A program made the position numbers and the translations under genes. From Vitellaria paradoxa (taxonomy: Eukaryota; Streptophyta; Magnoliopsida; Ericales; Sapotaceae): 64,000 nucleotides of DNA. The notes under the pieces are model-generated. The model saw nothing but the letters and a program-made list of their open reading frames with translations. It searched no databases and was not told where the DNA came from. Of the stretch, positions 24,701-34,836 are shown in pieces. The stretch is from positions 46,389,812 through 46,453,811 of the forward strand of contig CM034239.1 in assembly GCA_019916065.1 (NCBI GenBank), written 5' to 3'. Each line of letters begins with the position of its first letter. The stretch's first letter is position 1.

Positions 24701-25106
24701 ACAAACACCAGCATATGTATATATATAGAGAAATCAAGTGAGAAACTAGAAATTTTCCACCAAATAAATCTGCTTTCACAACAAATTGTTAAACAAATCA
24801 CACGTGGGTCTTATATACCCACATAAAAATCCCCAAAAGACAAAAAGATGTATGTTTATACATATATATATATACATATATATATATACATATATATATG
24901 CAGTTATGAGAAAGGGACTTGCTTGAGACATCGCAGCACCAGACGGCGCCGTTGTGGCCACGATAGGTGCCGAGGCGCTCGCCGTTGTCGGCGAACCAGA
25001 CAGTGGGATTGTGATCCTTGGCGCAGGAGAAGAGGAGATCGCCATCACTGTTGTATTTCAAGAAGGTCAGTGGCCTCTCGTGGCCTTTCATCAATATCGG
25101 CCTCAT
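18716..25106 (-). CDS. TIF3I1: eIF3 subunit i (WD40; TRIP-1/TIF34 orthologue)
   Basis: Scaffold subunit of the eIF3 complex in translation initiation; cytoplasmic. Exons: 25106-24923, 24612-24397, 22223-22096, 21226-21107, 21008-20919, 19669-19583, 19493-19414, 18791-18716. All phases agree and give 326 aa, near the plant family length of ~328. The start [19 protein letters not shown] is the conserved eIF3i N-terminus. WD repeats follow, with [68 protein letters not shown] and [16 protein letters not shown]. The C-terminus is the typical DYFNIKI. Intron 1 uses a GC donor (24922-24921, CAA|GCAAGT), required to keep the conserved DVSRDS junction. Introns 2 (2.2 kb) and 5 (1.2 kb) are long, and intron 2 holds a LINE relic. 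Confidence 0.97.
19670..20918 (-). other. eIF3i intron 5 (1.25 kb)
   Basis: The donor is CAT|GTATGT at 20918 and the acceptor GCTTTCAG at 19670. It contains a G14 homopolymer at about 20284-20297 and an (AT)n tract at about 20067-20080. No exon-like sequence is recognised. Confidence 0.75.
21227..22095 (-). other. eIF3i intron 3 (0.87 kb)
   Basis: The donor is GAG|GTGAGT at 22095 and the acceptor CTGGCAG at 21227. Plus-strand open frames at 21323-21806 lie inside it. They show no recognisable domain and are treated as accidental. Confidence 0.75.
23580..24060 (-). pseudogene. degenerate LINE (L1-type) ORF2 fragment in eIF3i intron 2
   Basis: On the minus strand, between about 23940 and 23780, the translation reads [20 protein letters not shown] and, ~20 codons on, [16 protein letters not shown]. 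These are the Trp-rich linker motifs between the endonuclease and reverse transcriptase domains of plant LINEs (WNLEGDAN...MW and WWWNEEVQ types). The frame is broken by several stop codons. It lies in the same orientation as the host gene. Boundaries are approximate; only the central part is recognisable. Confidence 0.55.
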
Positions 25107-25260
25107 TATCGAACAATTTGAGCTACGAATTCGAACCAACAAGAAAACTGATCTTCACCCTCTGTTCTTCTCGGCTTCTCTACCAAAACCAGAAAAGGTA
25201 TTGAAAAACCCTAGCTCCGCTTAGAATGAGATTAGAATCCAGTCTACAGTCCACCAGGGT
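25107..25260 (-). promoter_or_regulatory. eIF3i 5' leader region
   Basis: The sequence upstream of the eIF3i start codon is GC-richer than its surroundings. It includes AACCCTAG/CTAGGGTTTTT at about 25205-25214 (a telo-box-like AAACCCTA element on the plus strand), common near translation-related plant genes. No TATA box is clear. Confidence 0.3.
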
Positions 25261-26798
25261 GCAAAAAACCTAACGCTTGGCGGGTCCGCTTACCGGCCCA
25301 ACCCGTTTAATTGTCGGCTGTGTTGAGAAGTACCGCGTTATAAAATTTTGGAATTATATAATGAAAGAGAAAATCAACTGGCGGTGTTTGATTGGTTAAA
25401 AAAAAAATAATGTAAAAGTATTATGTAATAAAATTTAATAAAAAATTAAAAAATTTGATAACTTTTTATAAATTTTGATAAAATTTGATAAGTTAAATAC
25501 TATTAAAATATCAGAGCTTGCAAACACGTGCAATTGGTAGAGTTCTAAATTCAGGGTTGGATGAGAATTAACTTATTATTATTTGCAGTTACTTCAAATT
25601 TATCTGATAAAATTTTAAATTTATTTTTTAATAGTTACTAATTTGAGTTTTTTTAAAATTATTGGAAGATTTATCTAGTCATTAAATTTTATAAATTAGT
25701 TGAAATATGAACAAATTTCCTGAATACCTTAAGTTTAAAAAAAAAAAAAAAGTTAATAACGAGTCAAATGAACTAGTAAGTTCAAGTACCAGGTAACTTA
25801 TAACACATGTTAATTTTAACGAGTTAACGAATCACTCGTTTAACCAATTTAAAACATCCAAAACTCGAGAGATTTTTAAATGGGTCGACCCTCATCTGAT
25901 CGATCAGTTTACGTAGAACCCTTCCCCTGAGTCATTAAGTCACGAGTCAATCCAAGTTGTCTGATCACTTTCCCAAAGTGGGTCAACTGCACATCCTTAA
26001 TTAGAAGTATTCCCATATTAGGTTAACAGTCTAATTCTCTACATTTCTTTTTAAGTCCAAACCCACCCTACCAAAATTAGGAGATGCAGTTCCAAACGCA
26101 ATGATTTTTATTTTAATTGGTAGAGATTTTATAGCTAAACTGTTTCGAATGAATTTATTTTAGTATAAAACTAATTAAAATTAAAAAGAAATAAATTAAT
26201 TATTTTGATTGCATTGACTAGGATTAAGAAAAATGAAAGGAGAAACTGTAATTAAACGATGAGCAAATATAAAAATTACACTATCTAATGACCTATAATT
26301 AATAAAAAAATTTAAAAAATTAAAAACATTTATGCTAGAAAATTCTAATCAATTAAAAATAGTATATTGTTTCTTTGTTAAGGTAGAGCCGTAACCCAAA
26401 AATTTTTACTTCACTACCTCGTTACCTGAAAATTTTTTTAAAGTAGTATTACTGCATTAGAATCAAAATTGTAAGTGTATCGTAATTTATACTATATTAT
26501 TAGAGGATATCAATGGGTTGATATCTTTTAATTTTTGAAAATTTTATTAAGTCTTCCAAAATCGTACCCCAAACTTAATAATTTCGCAATTATATTAGTT
26601 TTATAATTTATTGATTGCAAAGATAGTTAAGTAATTTTAACTTCCCTATTCTCTGTATGTTTTTTTCTCCAATTTTCTATGTAGTTAGGACATCAGTATC
26701 ACATGCATTATATTTGCTACCCTTTTAGTAAGTAACAACTACAAGTTTATAGATACAAAAATAAAAAATAAAAAAAGCTTTCAAGACAGTCAACATAT

Positions 26799-26928
26799 GG
26801 TGCGTTTAATTTGCTAAAAATTTTAAAAATTTTTAAAAGTTTCTAGATGTTATTTACTTTTTTACCTTATTATATATACGAATTATGAAGTCACAAATTA
26901 TCTTTTTTTTGTCACTCTAAACGCACCC
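26799..26928 (+). repeat. dispersed 130-bp MITE-like repeat (family A)
   Basis: The ends form a short inverted pair, GGTGCGTTTAAT at the left and CTCTAAACGCACC at the right. This makes it the cleanest family member in the window. The core ATATACGAATTATGAAGTCA matches the other copies. Confidence 0.6.
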
Positions 26929-27073
26929 ATAATCAACCAAACTCAAAAAATATAGATGGAGACACCATAGAGCTGGTGGGAGAGAAATTTTTAAGTGTTT
27001 ATATTGACAACTGCCACTTGTTAACGCTATTATAATAACTCAACCATAATAAAATTAGCAAACATCATGGTTC

Positions 27074-27113
27074 AATAAATAAATAAATAAATAAATAAAT
27101 ATATATATATATA
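27074..27113. repeat. (AAAT)n(AT)n microsatellite
   Basis: A compound simple repeat of about 40 bp, ~75 bp left of the copia element. Confidence 0.9.
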
Positions 27114-27190
27114 ATGGTCATTAGTTTGGCAATTGATATATATCTTGTCAATACTTTTGGATATTCGTAACTCACGTATAACTCGGTTTA

Positions 27191-27374
27191 TATTGGAAAA
27201 TATTATTGTAAATATTCTGTTAGAGATAATCACGGATATATGATTTGTACATATTTGGTAAATAAAATTTTACCTTAGATAGACTTCTTATTTTTGGCAA
27301 TTACGTGCCTATTTGTACTCCTTGAATTATCATTGATGATATGAAGAAAAGAGAATTGGTTCTTCTCTTTTTCA
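27191..27374 (+). repeat. 5' LTR of copia element
   Basis: It runs from TATTGGAAAATATTATTG to CTTCTCTTTTTCA. It is the same length as the 3' LTR, with five differences, all transitions. The usual TG start reads TA in both copies. Confidence 0.95.
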
Positions 27375-27390
27375 TGGTATTAGAGCAGGC
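27375..27390 (+). other. primer binding site (initiator tRNA-Met)
   Basis: TGGTATTAGAGCAGGC directly follows the 5' LTR. TGGTATCAGAGC is the usual complement to the 3' end of plant initiator methionine tRNA, with one mismatch here. Confidence 0.85.
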
Positions 27391-27475
27391 TTAAAAAAAA
27401 AAAAAAAAAAGCCTCCTCCAAATTCCCTTGCATATTTCGTCCCCTCCCCTTATTTAGCACGTTCGTAAATTCATC

Positions 27476-28371
27476 ATGACGGAGATCGTCAAGAAAGCCG
27501 TAGATTCATCCTCATATTTCTTTTTGCATCCTTCCGACAATCCAGGAGTAACTATCACGTCATGCTTGCTGAACAGGGAGAATTACGTTATGTGAGAAAA
27601 GGCTATGGCGAACGCTCTCAGGGCTAAAAACAAGTTAGGTTTCATTAACGGAACGTTAGTGAAACCCACTGTGGATGCACCGGAAGCGGCCAACTGGGAA
27701 GCATGCAATTCGATGCTGATCTCGTGGATTTTCAACTCCATAGAGAAGTCAATCCAACCAAGTGTAGCGTACATGGAAACCGTAAAGGCAGTTAGGGATG
27801 ATTTGAGAGATCGATTCTCAATCGGGAACGCCCCCAGAGTTCACGAACTCAAAAGCGAGATCTCCTCCCTTCGGCAGCAAGGTACGTCAGTGATGGTATA
27901 TTACACCAAATTGAAAGGCATGTGGGATGAACTAAGTAGTTACTCCAAGACACGAGTTTGCACTTGTGGGGCGGCACAAGATTTCCTTAAGGAGCGAGAA
28001 GAGGAGAAACTTCACCAGTTTCTTATGGGCCTAGATGATGCGGTTTTCGGAACGATTCATTCCCAGATTCTTAGCATGGATCCCCACCATCACTAAGTAA
28101 AGCTTACTCTATTGTGACGCGGGAGGAACGACATAGATCTATAGCACGAGGACAAGGAGACAGAATTGAGGCCGTGGCTTTGGCGGCGCAAATGGCTTCG
28201 AGAGGAAAGGGCGTGGCAAAAGCCAAGCAACAATATATCGAGAAGTGTTGCACAAATTGCAATAAATCAGGACACGAGGTGTCTGAGTGTTTCGAGTTGA
28301 TCGGCTACCCAGCTTGGTTCAAAGGAAATGGAGGTCATGGCCGTGGAAGATCTGGAATGGGACGCGGTTGA
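27476..28371 (+). pseudogene. copia gag (broken)
   Basis: The capsid-like region starts at ATG 27476 and reads into NPGVTITSCLLNRENY, the conserved N-terminal gag motif of copia elements. A TGA at 27593 replaces the expected Trp. A frameshift near 28085 separates it from the nucleocapsid part, where a CCHC zinc knuckle reads CTNCNKSGHEVSEC. The frame ends at a TGA (28369) in a Gly/Arg-rich tail, likely from CGA. Confidence 0.9.
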
Positions 28372-29866
28372 GGACAGCAGCCTACTTGGAATGGTGGTCA
28401 AGGCCAAGCCGTGGCTGTCCATGTTCAGTGACCAGCGGCACCAACAGTTGGGGAGACGACAAATCAAAGCGTCATTCCGGGTCTGTCGATCGAGCAATAT
28501 CAACGACTACTAACTTTTTTGGATCGGCCAAGTGAGAACTCTGAGCGGCTGTCCGGTAAGACTCTTGAAACACCACCTTAGATTCTCGACAGTGGGGCCT
28601 CAAACCATATGACGGGAAATTTGAGGCTGTTGTACGATATTAAGTAAGCAATTCCCATGCCTGTCATCTTGCCTAATGGATTGAAAACCACAGCGACAAA
28701 AGTTGGCCGAATTATCTTAAGTCCCGAGTTGATCTTAAATGACGTTTTATATGTTTCGAATTTAACTTGTAATCTGATATCTGTGTGCCAACTTATAAAT
28801 GAGTTAAATTGTCGTGTGACGTTTACTAATAAGCTTTGTGTGATACAGGACCATACCTCGAGGAACCTAATTGGAGTGGGTAAACTGCAAGGAGGGGTTT
28901 ACTGTTACAAGTATATGGAAGCACACAAAGCAATGAAGGCAAACAGTTCAGACTCTTACACGTTATGGCATCGTCGAATGGGACACCAATCAAGTCAGAG
29001 TTTGCCCTTTATTTCAGAAATTAATTTTAAGTTAGAAAATAAAAAAGTATGTGATGCTTATCATCGAGCAAAGCAGACACGATCTTCTTTCCCTATTAGT
29101 AATAAAATTACAGTTGATTGTTTTGACTTAATACACTGTGATTTCTGTGATTTGTGGGGTGGTTATAAAATAGCGTCCTCTTGTGGTGCTCATTATTTTC
29201 TTACGATTGTGGATGACTGTAGTCGTGCCGTTTGGGTTTTCTTATTAAAAGAAAAGGGAGAAGCTAGTGAGCGTCTAATAGAATTCTCTAGATTGGTCAA
29301 GACTCAATTTGGAAAAATCATAAAAAGAATTCGTAGTGACAACGGAATTGAATTTGAATCCGAGCCAATGAAAATGTTCTATAGAGACAACGGTATAATA
29401 CATGAAACTAGTTATGTTGATACTCCTCAACAGAACGGGAGAGTGGAAAGAAAGCATAGACACATTTTAGAAGTTGCCAGAGCACTCCAATTTCAAGCAT
29501 GTTTGCCAATCGAGTTTTGGGGAGAATGTGTTTTGACAACTGCTTACTTGATTAATAGAACGCCCACAACCAAGTTTAAGGGAAAAACACCTTACGAAAT
29601 ATTATTTTCTGTTAAACCATCATACAAGCACATCAAAGTTTTTGGATGCCTTTGTTACACTCATAATAACCCAAGACGGAAAGATAAGTTTGGCTCCAGA
29701 AGTAGGCGTTGTGTATTTATGGGTTATCCTTACGGAAAAAAAAGGATGGAAATTATTTGATCTTGAGAAAAATGTGTTCTTTTCATCACGAGATGTTTCA
29801 TTTCACGAAGATAAATTTCCATTCACTCAGGAAACAAATCAAATTGTGCAAGGAAGTAACCTATAG
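28372..29866 (+). pseudogene. copia protease-integrase region (broken)
   Basis: The protease active site reads ILDSGASNHMTGN at about 28582-28620, between stops at 28579 and 28645. The integrase follows in a long open stretch (28657-29760). It shows the HRRMGH part of the zinc-binding domain, catalytic Asp in IVDDCSRAVWVF, Asp in RSDNGIEF and Glu in NGRVERKHRHIL (DDE). The second half of the HHCC finger reads CDAYHRAKQ, so one zinc-binding Cys has become Tyr. A frameshift in an A-run near 29735 ends the frame. Confidence 0.93.
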
Positions 29867-29955
29867 GTCACCTTAGCTGACATATTTGAGGAAGAGTCGT
29901 TTGGAGAAGATGAGCCACTGGTTCAACCTGAACAAGCCAAATAAATCTGAAGGAA

Positions 29956-31840
29956 ATGGGGAGTACGAGCGAGACACGCATGGATGATCCGAGAGAGAGT
30001 GTTGAAGGGGATAATGGAAGACAAAGAAGAATCACCAGAAGGCCAGTACACTTGGACGATTACGTAGTGTACACGGCTCGTGTTGGTCAAGAAAGATCCT
30101 TTGATAGACCTGAACGTGGAGCTGATCGTCTACTGCAGGCCAAACAGCAAAACAACTCTGAGAAATTGGAAATAAACAGTAACCCCCTCTCAAAGTCTCC
30201 ACGACGTGAAGGTTATTTAGGTACTCCTTATCCCCTAGTTAATTACGTAACATTTGACAAATTTTCTCACAGGCACAGGGTATTCTTGGTGGCCATAACT
30301 TCGCAAGAGGAGCCTCGAAATTACTCGGAGGCAGTGCAGAGTGCACATTGGCGAGAGGCCATGTCAAAGGAGATCACGGCGTTGGAGAAAAATAAGACGT
30401 GGACGATAGAGAGCCTACCACTGGGAAAAAGGCCCATCGACTGCAAATGGGTGTATAAAGTGAAGTATAATTCTGACGGAACCGTGGAGCGATACAAAGC
30501 TAGACTCGTGGCAAAGGGATTTACGCAGATCGAGGGACTAGACTTTCACGAGACCTTCGCTCCTGTGGAAAAACTTGTATCTGTGCGAGTTTTTCTGGCA
30601 GTGGTAGTGTCCAAAGGATATGAGCTTTACCAAATGGATGTGAACAACGCTTTTCTACACGGTGACCTAGAGGAGGAGGTATATATGAGGTTGCCCCTGA
30701 GCTTCAAGGCAGAAGGAAGCAACAAAGTTTGTTGACTTCGAAAGTCGATTTATGGTCTTCGTCAGGCATCTCGAAACTGGTTCTCAAAATTGACGGCAGC
30801 CTTGAGAAGGTATGGATTTGTGCAATCTTTTGCTGATTACTCCTTGTTTACTTATCGCAAAGAATAGACATTCATGGGACTACTCATATACGTGGATGAT
30901 ATCATATTGATTGGTAATGACTCGGTAATGTGCTCGGACTTCAAGGAATACTTGAACAGGTGCTTCCACATCAAAGACTTGGGTAGCCTCAAATATTTCT
31001 TGGGTATAGAGGTGGCCAGATCTAGAAATGGATTGTTTCTTTCTCAAAGGAAATACGCTCTGGACATCATATCAGAATGTGGTCTGTTAGGCGGGAAGCC
31101 AGCGGATATTCCAATGGAACATGGACAGAAGTTAGCACTTGCAGATGGGGATATTTTGGAAGATGGTTCGATATATCGACGTTTAGTTGGGCGGTTGATC
31201 TATTTGACAATCACGCGTCCCGAGATTTCATACTCTGTCTACGTTTTGTCCCAATTTGTGCAAGCACCCCGGAAAGAGCATCTAGATGCCGCCATGAGAC
31301 TGGTGCGATATCTTAAAGCACATCCCGAACAAGGGATCTTATTGCGAGCAGATAATGATTTGAAGCTTCATGCCTATTACGATTCAGACTGGGCAAGTTG
31401 TCCAATCACACGACGGTCAGTGACTGGGTATTTCGTGCTACTTGGACAGTCACCCATATCCTGGAAGACAAAGAAACAGAGCACGGTATCTCGATCTTCG
31501 GCAGAGGCAGAGTATCGAGCTATGGCAGCCGTGACTAGCGAGCTAGTTTGGTTGAAGTCTCTGCTGGCTTCAATGATGGTGGATCATGATGAACCAATGA
31601 CGCTGTACTGTGACAGTCAGTCCACTTTTCACATAGCAGCGAATCCAGTTTTTCACGAGCGCACAAAACATATAGAGATAGATTGTCACTATGTCAGAGA
31701 ACAACTTCAAGCTGGAATCGTTACAACGAAGCATGTGCGGTCCTAGTTCCAGCTAGCAGACATTTTCACAAAGGCCCTTGCTCGCCCACAATTTCATTTC
31801 TTACTATGCAAGTTGGGCATTCGCGATCTTCACGCGCCAA
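29956..31840 (+). pseudogene. copia reverse transcriptase / RNase H (broken)
   Basis: Reverse transcriptase motifs are [46 protein letters not shown] and the catalytic YVDD at about 30889-30900. RNase H motifs include YYDSDWASCPITRRS, EAEYRAMA, LYCDSQS and RTKHIEIDCH. Stops at 30733 (TGA, likely CGA to TGA), 30865 and 31744 break an otherwise single frame. Confidence 0.95.
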
Positions 31841-31852
31841 CTTGAGGGGGAG
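31841..31852 (+). other. polypurine tract of copia element
   Basis: CTTGAGGGGGAG immediately precedes the 3' LTR, the expected plus-strand primer position. Confidence 0.9.
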
Positions 31853-32036
31853 TATTGGAAAATATTATTGTAAATATTCTGTTAGAGATAATCACAGATA
31901 TATGATTTGTACATATTCGGTAGATAAAGTTTTACCTTAGATAGACTTCTTATTTTTGGCAATTACGTGCCTATTTGTACTCCTCGAATTATCATTGATG
32001 ATATGAAGAAAAGAGAATTGGTTCTTCTCTTTTTCA
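31853..32036 (+). repeat. 3' LTR of copia element
   Basis: Same 184-bp length as the 5' LTR, with 5 transitions between them. It is followed by the target duplication GTTTA. Confidence 0.95.
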
Positions 32037-32041
32037 GTTTA

Positions 32042-32951
32042 CTTATCTCCTTTTTACTCTCCTTTCTCAAAGTTTCATAAAGAAATTGAATTTACCATGC
32101 AAAATTTTACTACATTGTCTAACCGATTGTTTAAATAGCAAGATAGACTTAATATGTTTTGTTAACCACTCTTCCATTTTAAAACTAATTAAGACTTTTT
32201 TTTTTTTTTTACATGTGTTGTTTATATTTAAATCAAAATTATTATCATGTAAAATTACAATACCAGTCGGTTAAAAAAAATTGCAATGAAATTTGAAGTG
32301 ATATGTAGCATTGCTAAATTTTAAAACCCCAATCCCTACCTCCTCTCTTGAAGAGAAACTAGCATTTATTTTGAGCTTTGAAATCGTTTCTCGAAGCCCC
32401 ATCCCACCAAATTCACGAGTGGAGTCACCAGAACCCATTGTCAAGCAATCTCCTCTCTTTTTTTTTCCTCTTCTACTGACAAACACCACTATTTTCTCCG
32501 CTTATTTCTTTTCCACGTATCTCCCATTGTATCACCGAATAATCTTGCTCTCTCCACTCTCATCATTTTCAACTTTTTCTTCATTTGACCCATTTTTCTC
32601 TTCAATTTTTTTTCCTTCCTCTGATGATTTTCCTTTTTTCACGACCACTCTGTCCTTTTGTTCCCTACCCTTACTACCATAGCTACCTTCAATGTAATGA
32701 ACTCATACCATAAATCTAGTTTGTATCTACTTCAAAAATGGAGAAGATGAAAAAGAGAAAATCAATGGATTGCTTCAAGGCCAATCCAATCTCCAGAGAT
32801 AAACTAATTTCCTATACTTTCATTTTATGCTTAATTTTTTTATTGTCGCGATGAGTAGAAGATCCATCAAGTCATAAAATATTGCATATGTATATATATT
32901 GATTGCGTACAATAAAATTTAAACACATTTTATTATGAGTTTTCTTAAATT
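32042..32951. other. intergenic, 3' side of GH9 gene
   Basis: Pyrimidine-rich at 32440-32690. A 123-codon plus frame there is Ser/Phe/Pro-rich low complexity with no family resemblance. The part nearest 32951 is probably the 3' UTR of the endoglucanase gene. Confidence 0.5.
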
Positions 32952-34804
32952 TCATTCGGTGGTGGAGCTCATAGCGGCAAAATTTGCCAAAGGTCCAACT
33001 ATAGCAGCATTGATGTATGTGGATGGCTCTGAGTGACTGTAGGCTGTTCGATCATCAGAGTAGCCATCATTTTGGTCTGGTCCTCCGACGATGGCTCCAG
33101 TCAATAAGTTGGGGTTTGGGTTTGAATTGTAGAAGAACTCATTAAAACCCTCTTGGCAGCCGATGGAAGACTTGTGCACAAACACGGAGGGAATTGAAGA
33201 CCCTCGATGGTGAATTCTTTTCGGATAATCTTTTCCAAATCCTACCATATAAGACATTTTCAATGGATTCTCCCCTAAAATATAGTCCACCTGAAATTTC
33301 CATGGATTAGTCCAATATATAGTAATGATCAATGAGATAATAAAAAAATAGTGGTATTTGTAATTAAAAATAAAAAAGAAGACAAAAGAAGACACGAATG
33401 TTACAATGGCGGCTATTGAAAGATAATAAAATAAGTATGCAGTTACTTTCCTAACATTTAACAAGAAATTTTGAACTAAATTCAGGAGAGAAACTATCCT
33501 ATGATGAAGTAATGAAGCATGCATGAAAAGTATCTTAATTTGCATATAAAAGTGTCAGGATAAAGCAGCAATGGAAAACAATCAACACCTCAACACTTAC
33601 ACTTTATTTTTTCTTTATTTTTTTTTTTGTAGGTTCAGTATTTAAACATTTAATCTTTCTTTGTAAGTTTAGTTCTAATTATTGCTTTCTTACTCTATTG
33701 TTCATAAAAAAAATAATTGACACTCCATTGACTTATGTTCTTAGAAATTAACGGACTTCGTTAATTTTATTCTTTTGACAATAATTAAATTTGGTGAGTT
33801 CTAATTTGGTTGATGTTTAATCTAACTAAAAAAATTTTGTTACTCTATTTCATTCTGTATTATTCGATATCTAAACATGTCTTAAAATATAACATCTGAA
33901 TTGCATACACACAATTGTATTAATTCACTATATCGAGTCATGTAAAAAATTACATTGTGAATTGAAATATAGAAGAGTTATTATTTCTCATTTTGAAATC
34001 AAGAAGAGATGGGAATCATGTTATATTTGGTTCATAATTTGCATCAAGCTATACTCAAATATCCAAAAGTTAAATGAATTTGTTGAATAATTAATTTACT
34101 TTAAGGTTAGATCAAATCAAGTTAATTAGTTTTGAATTATGGTATTCATGTCATATTAAACCCATTTCATGTGGTTTGTGTCAATATTACCATTTTTCAT
34201 TTAACTCGGTGAATTTGAGCAATAATCATTAAAAATATTGGAACACAAATTATTTTAATTACTATTTTCATGAGAATAAAAAGTTTTTAAAAATTTAGGA
34301 AACAATGTAACAAATTTCTCAAAAATGTACTTTTTTAGAAAACTTTATTGAAATTGGTTTTCAAAAATGGTTTATCAAAATTTGCCTTCTACTTACAAGA
34401 GAGAAAACGTATGTAGTTTTTGAAATGAAACTAGATGCATTGAAATGAAACTATTTAAGGAATGAGTAAGGGGCTTCTGCCCTCGTTGACCGTGATTTTT
34501 TTAATAAAATATGTAAGAATATTTTAATATTATATCAAAAATTATCTTATATATCATAATATATATTTTTATATTATCAAATAAAGTGAAAAGAAGGCAC
34601 TATTTTAGCAATAAAAATGATTTTCATGTATTATAATACTTTTATCTGTTTCTTTAAACCCACTTGAGAAATTCTGATCTCTCTCTCTCACAACAAATTT
34701 GTCTCAAGATTCAGCCTCTTCTCTTCCAAAAACTAATAGGGTACTTTGTGTTTAGATTAATTGTATCATTGCATATATATGGACCAAGCTTTTTAATTAT
34801 GCCA

Positions 34805-34836
<32 letters not shown>

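Larger units (their letters stand above)
25261..27185. other. AT-rich intergenic DNA
   Basis: No gene is seen. The content is A/T-rich sequence, repeat-like stretches at 25385-25500, a family A repeat at 26799-26928 and an (AAAT)n(AT)n microsatellite at 27074-27113. Confidence 0.55.
27191..32036 (+). mobile_element. Ty1/copia LTR retrotransposon, full length, defective
   Basis: 4,846 bp with 184-bp LTRs at both ends and a perfect 5-bp target duplication GTTTA (27186-27190 and 32037-32041). Order is LTR, PBS, gag, protease, integrase, reverse transcriptase, RNase H, PPT, LTR, which is copia order (integrase before RT). The coding region carries at least 8 in-frame stops (for example 27593, 28369, 28429, 28579, 28645, 30733, 30865, 31744). 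It also has at least 3 frameshifts (near 28085, 29735 and 29870-29955), so it cannot encode active proteins. The LTRs differ at 5 of 184 sites. Confidence 0.97.

Noticed and set aside
28267..28535. Additional frames in both strands over copia gag
   Set aside because: Shadows of the gag/zinc-knuckle frame.
32311..32682. Plus-strand 123-codon frame after the copia element
   Set aside because: Pyrimidine-rich low complexity (Ser/Phe/Leu), with no family.
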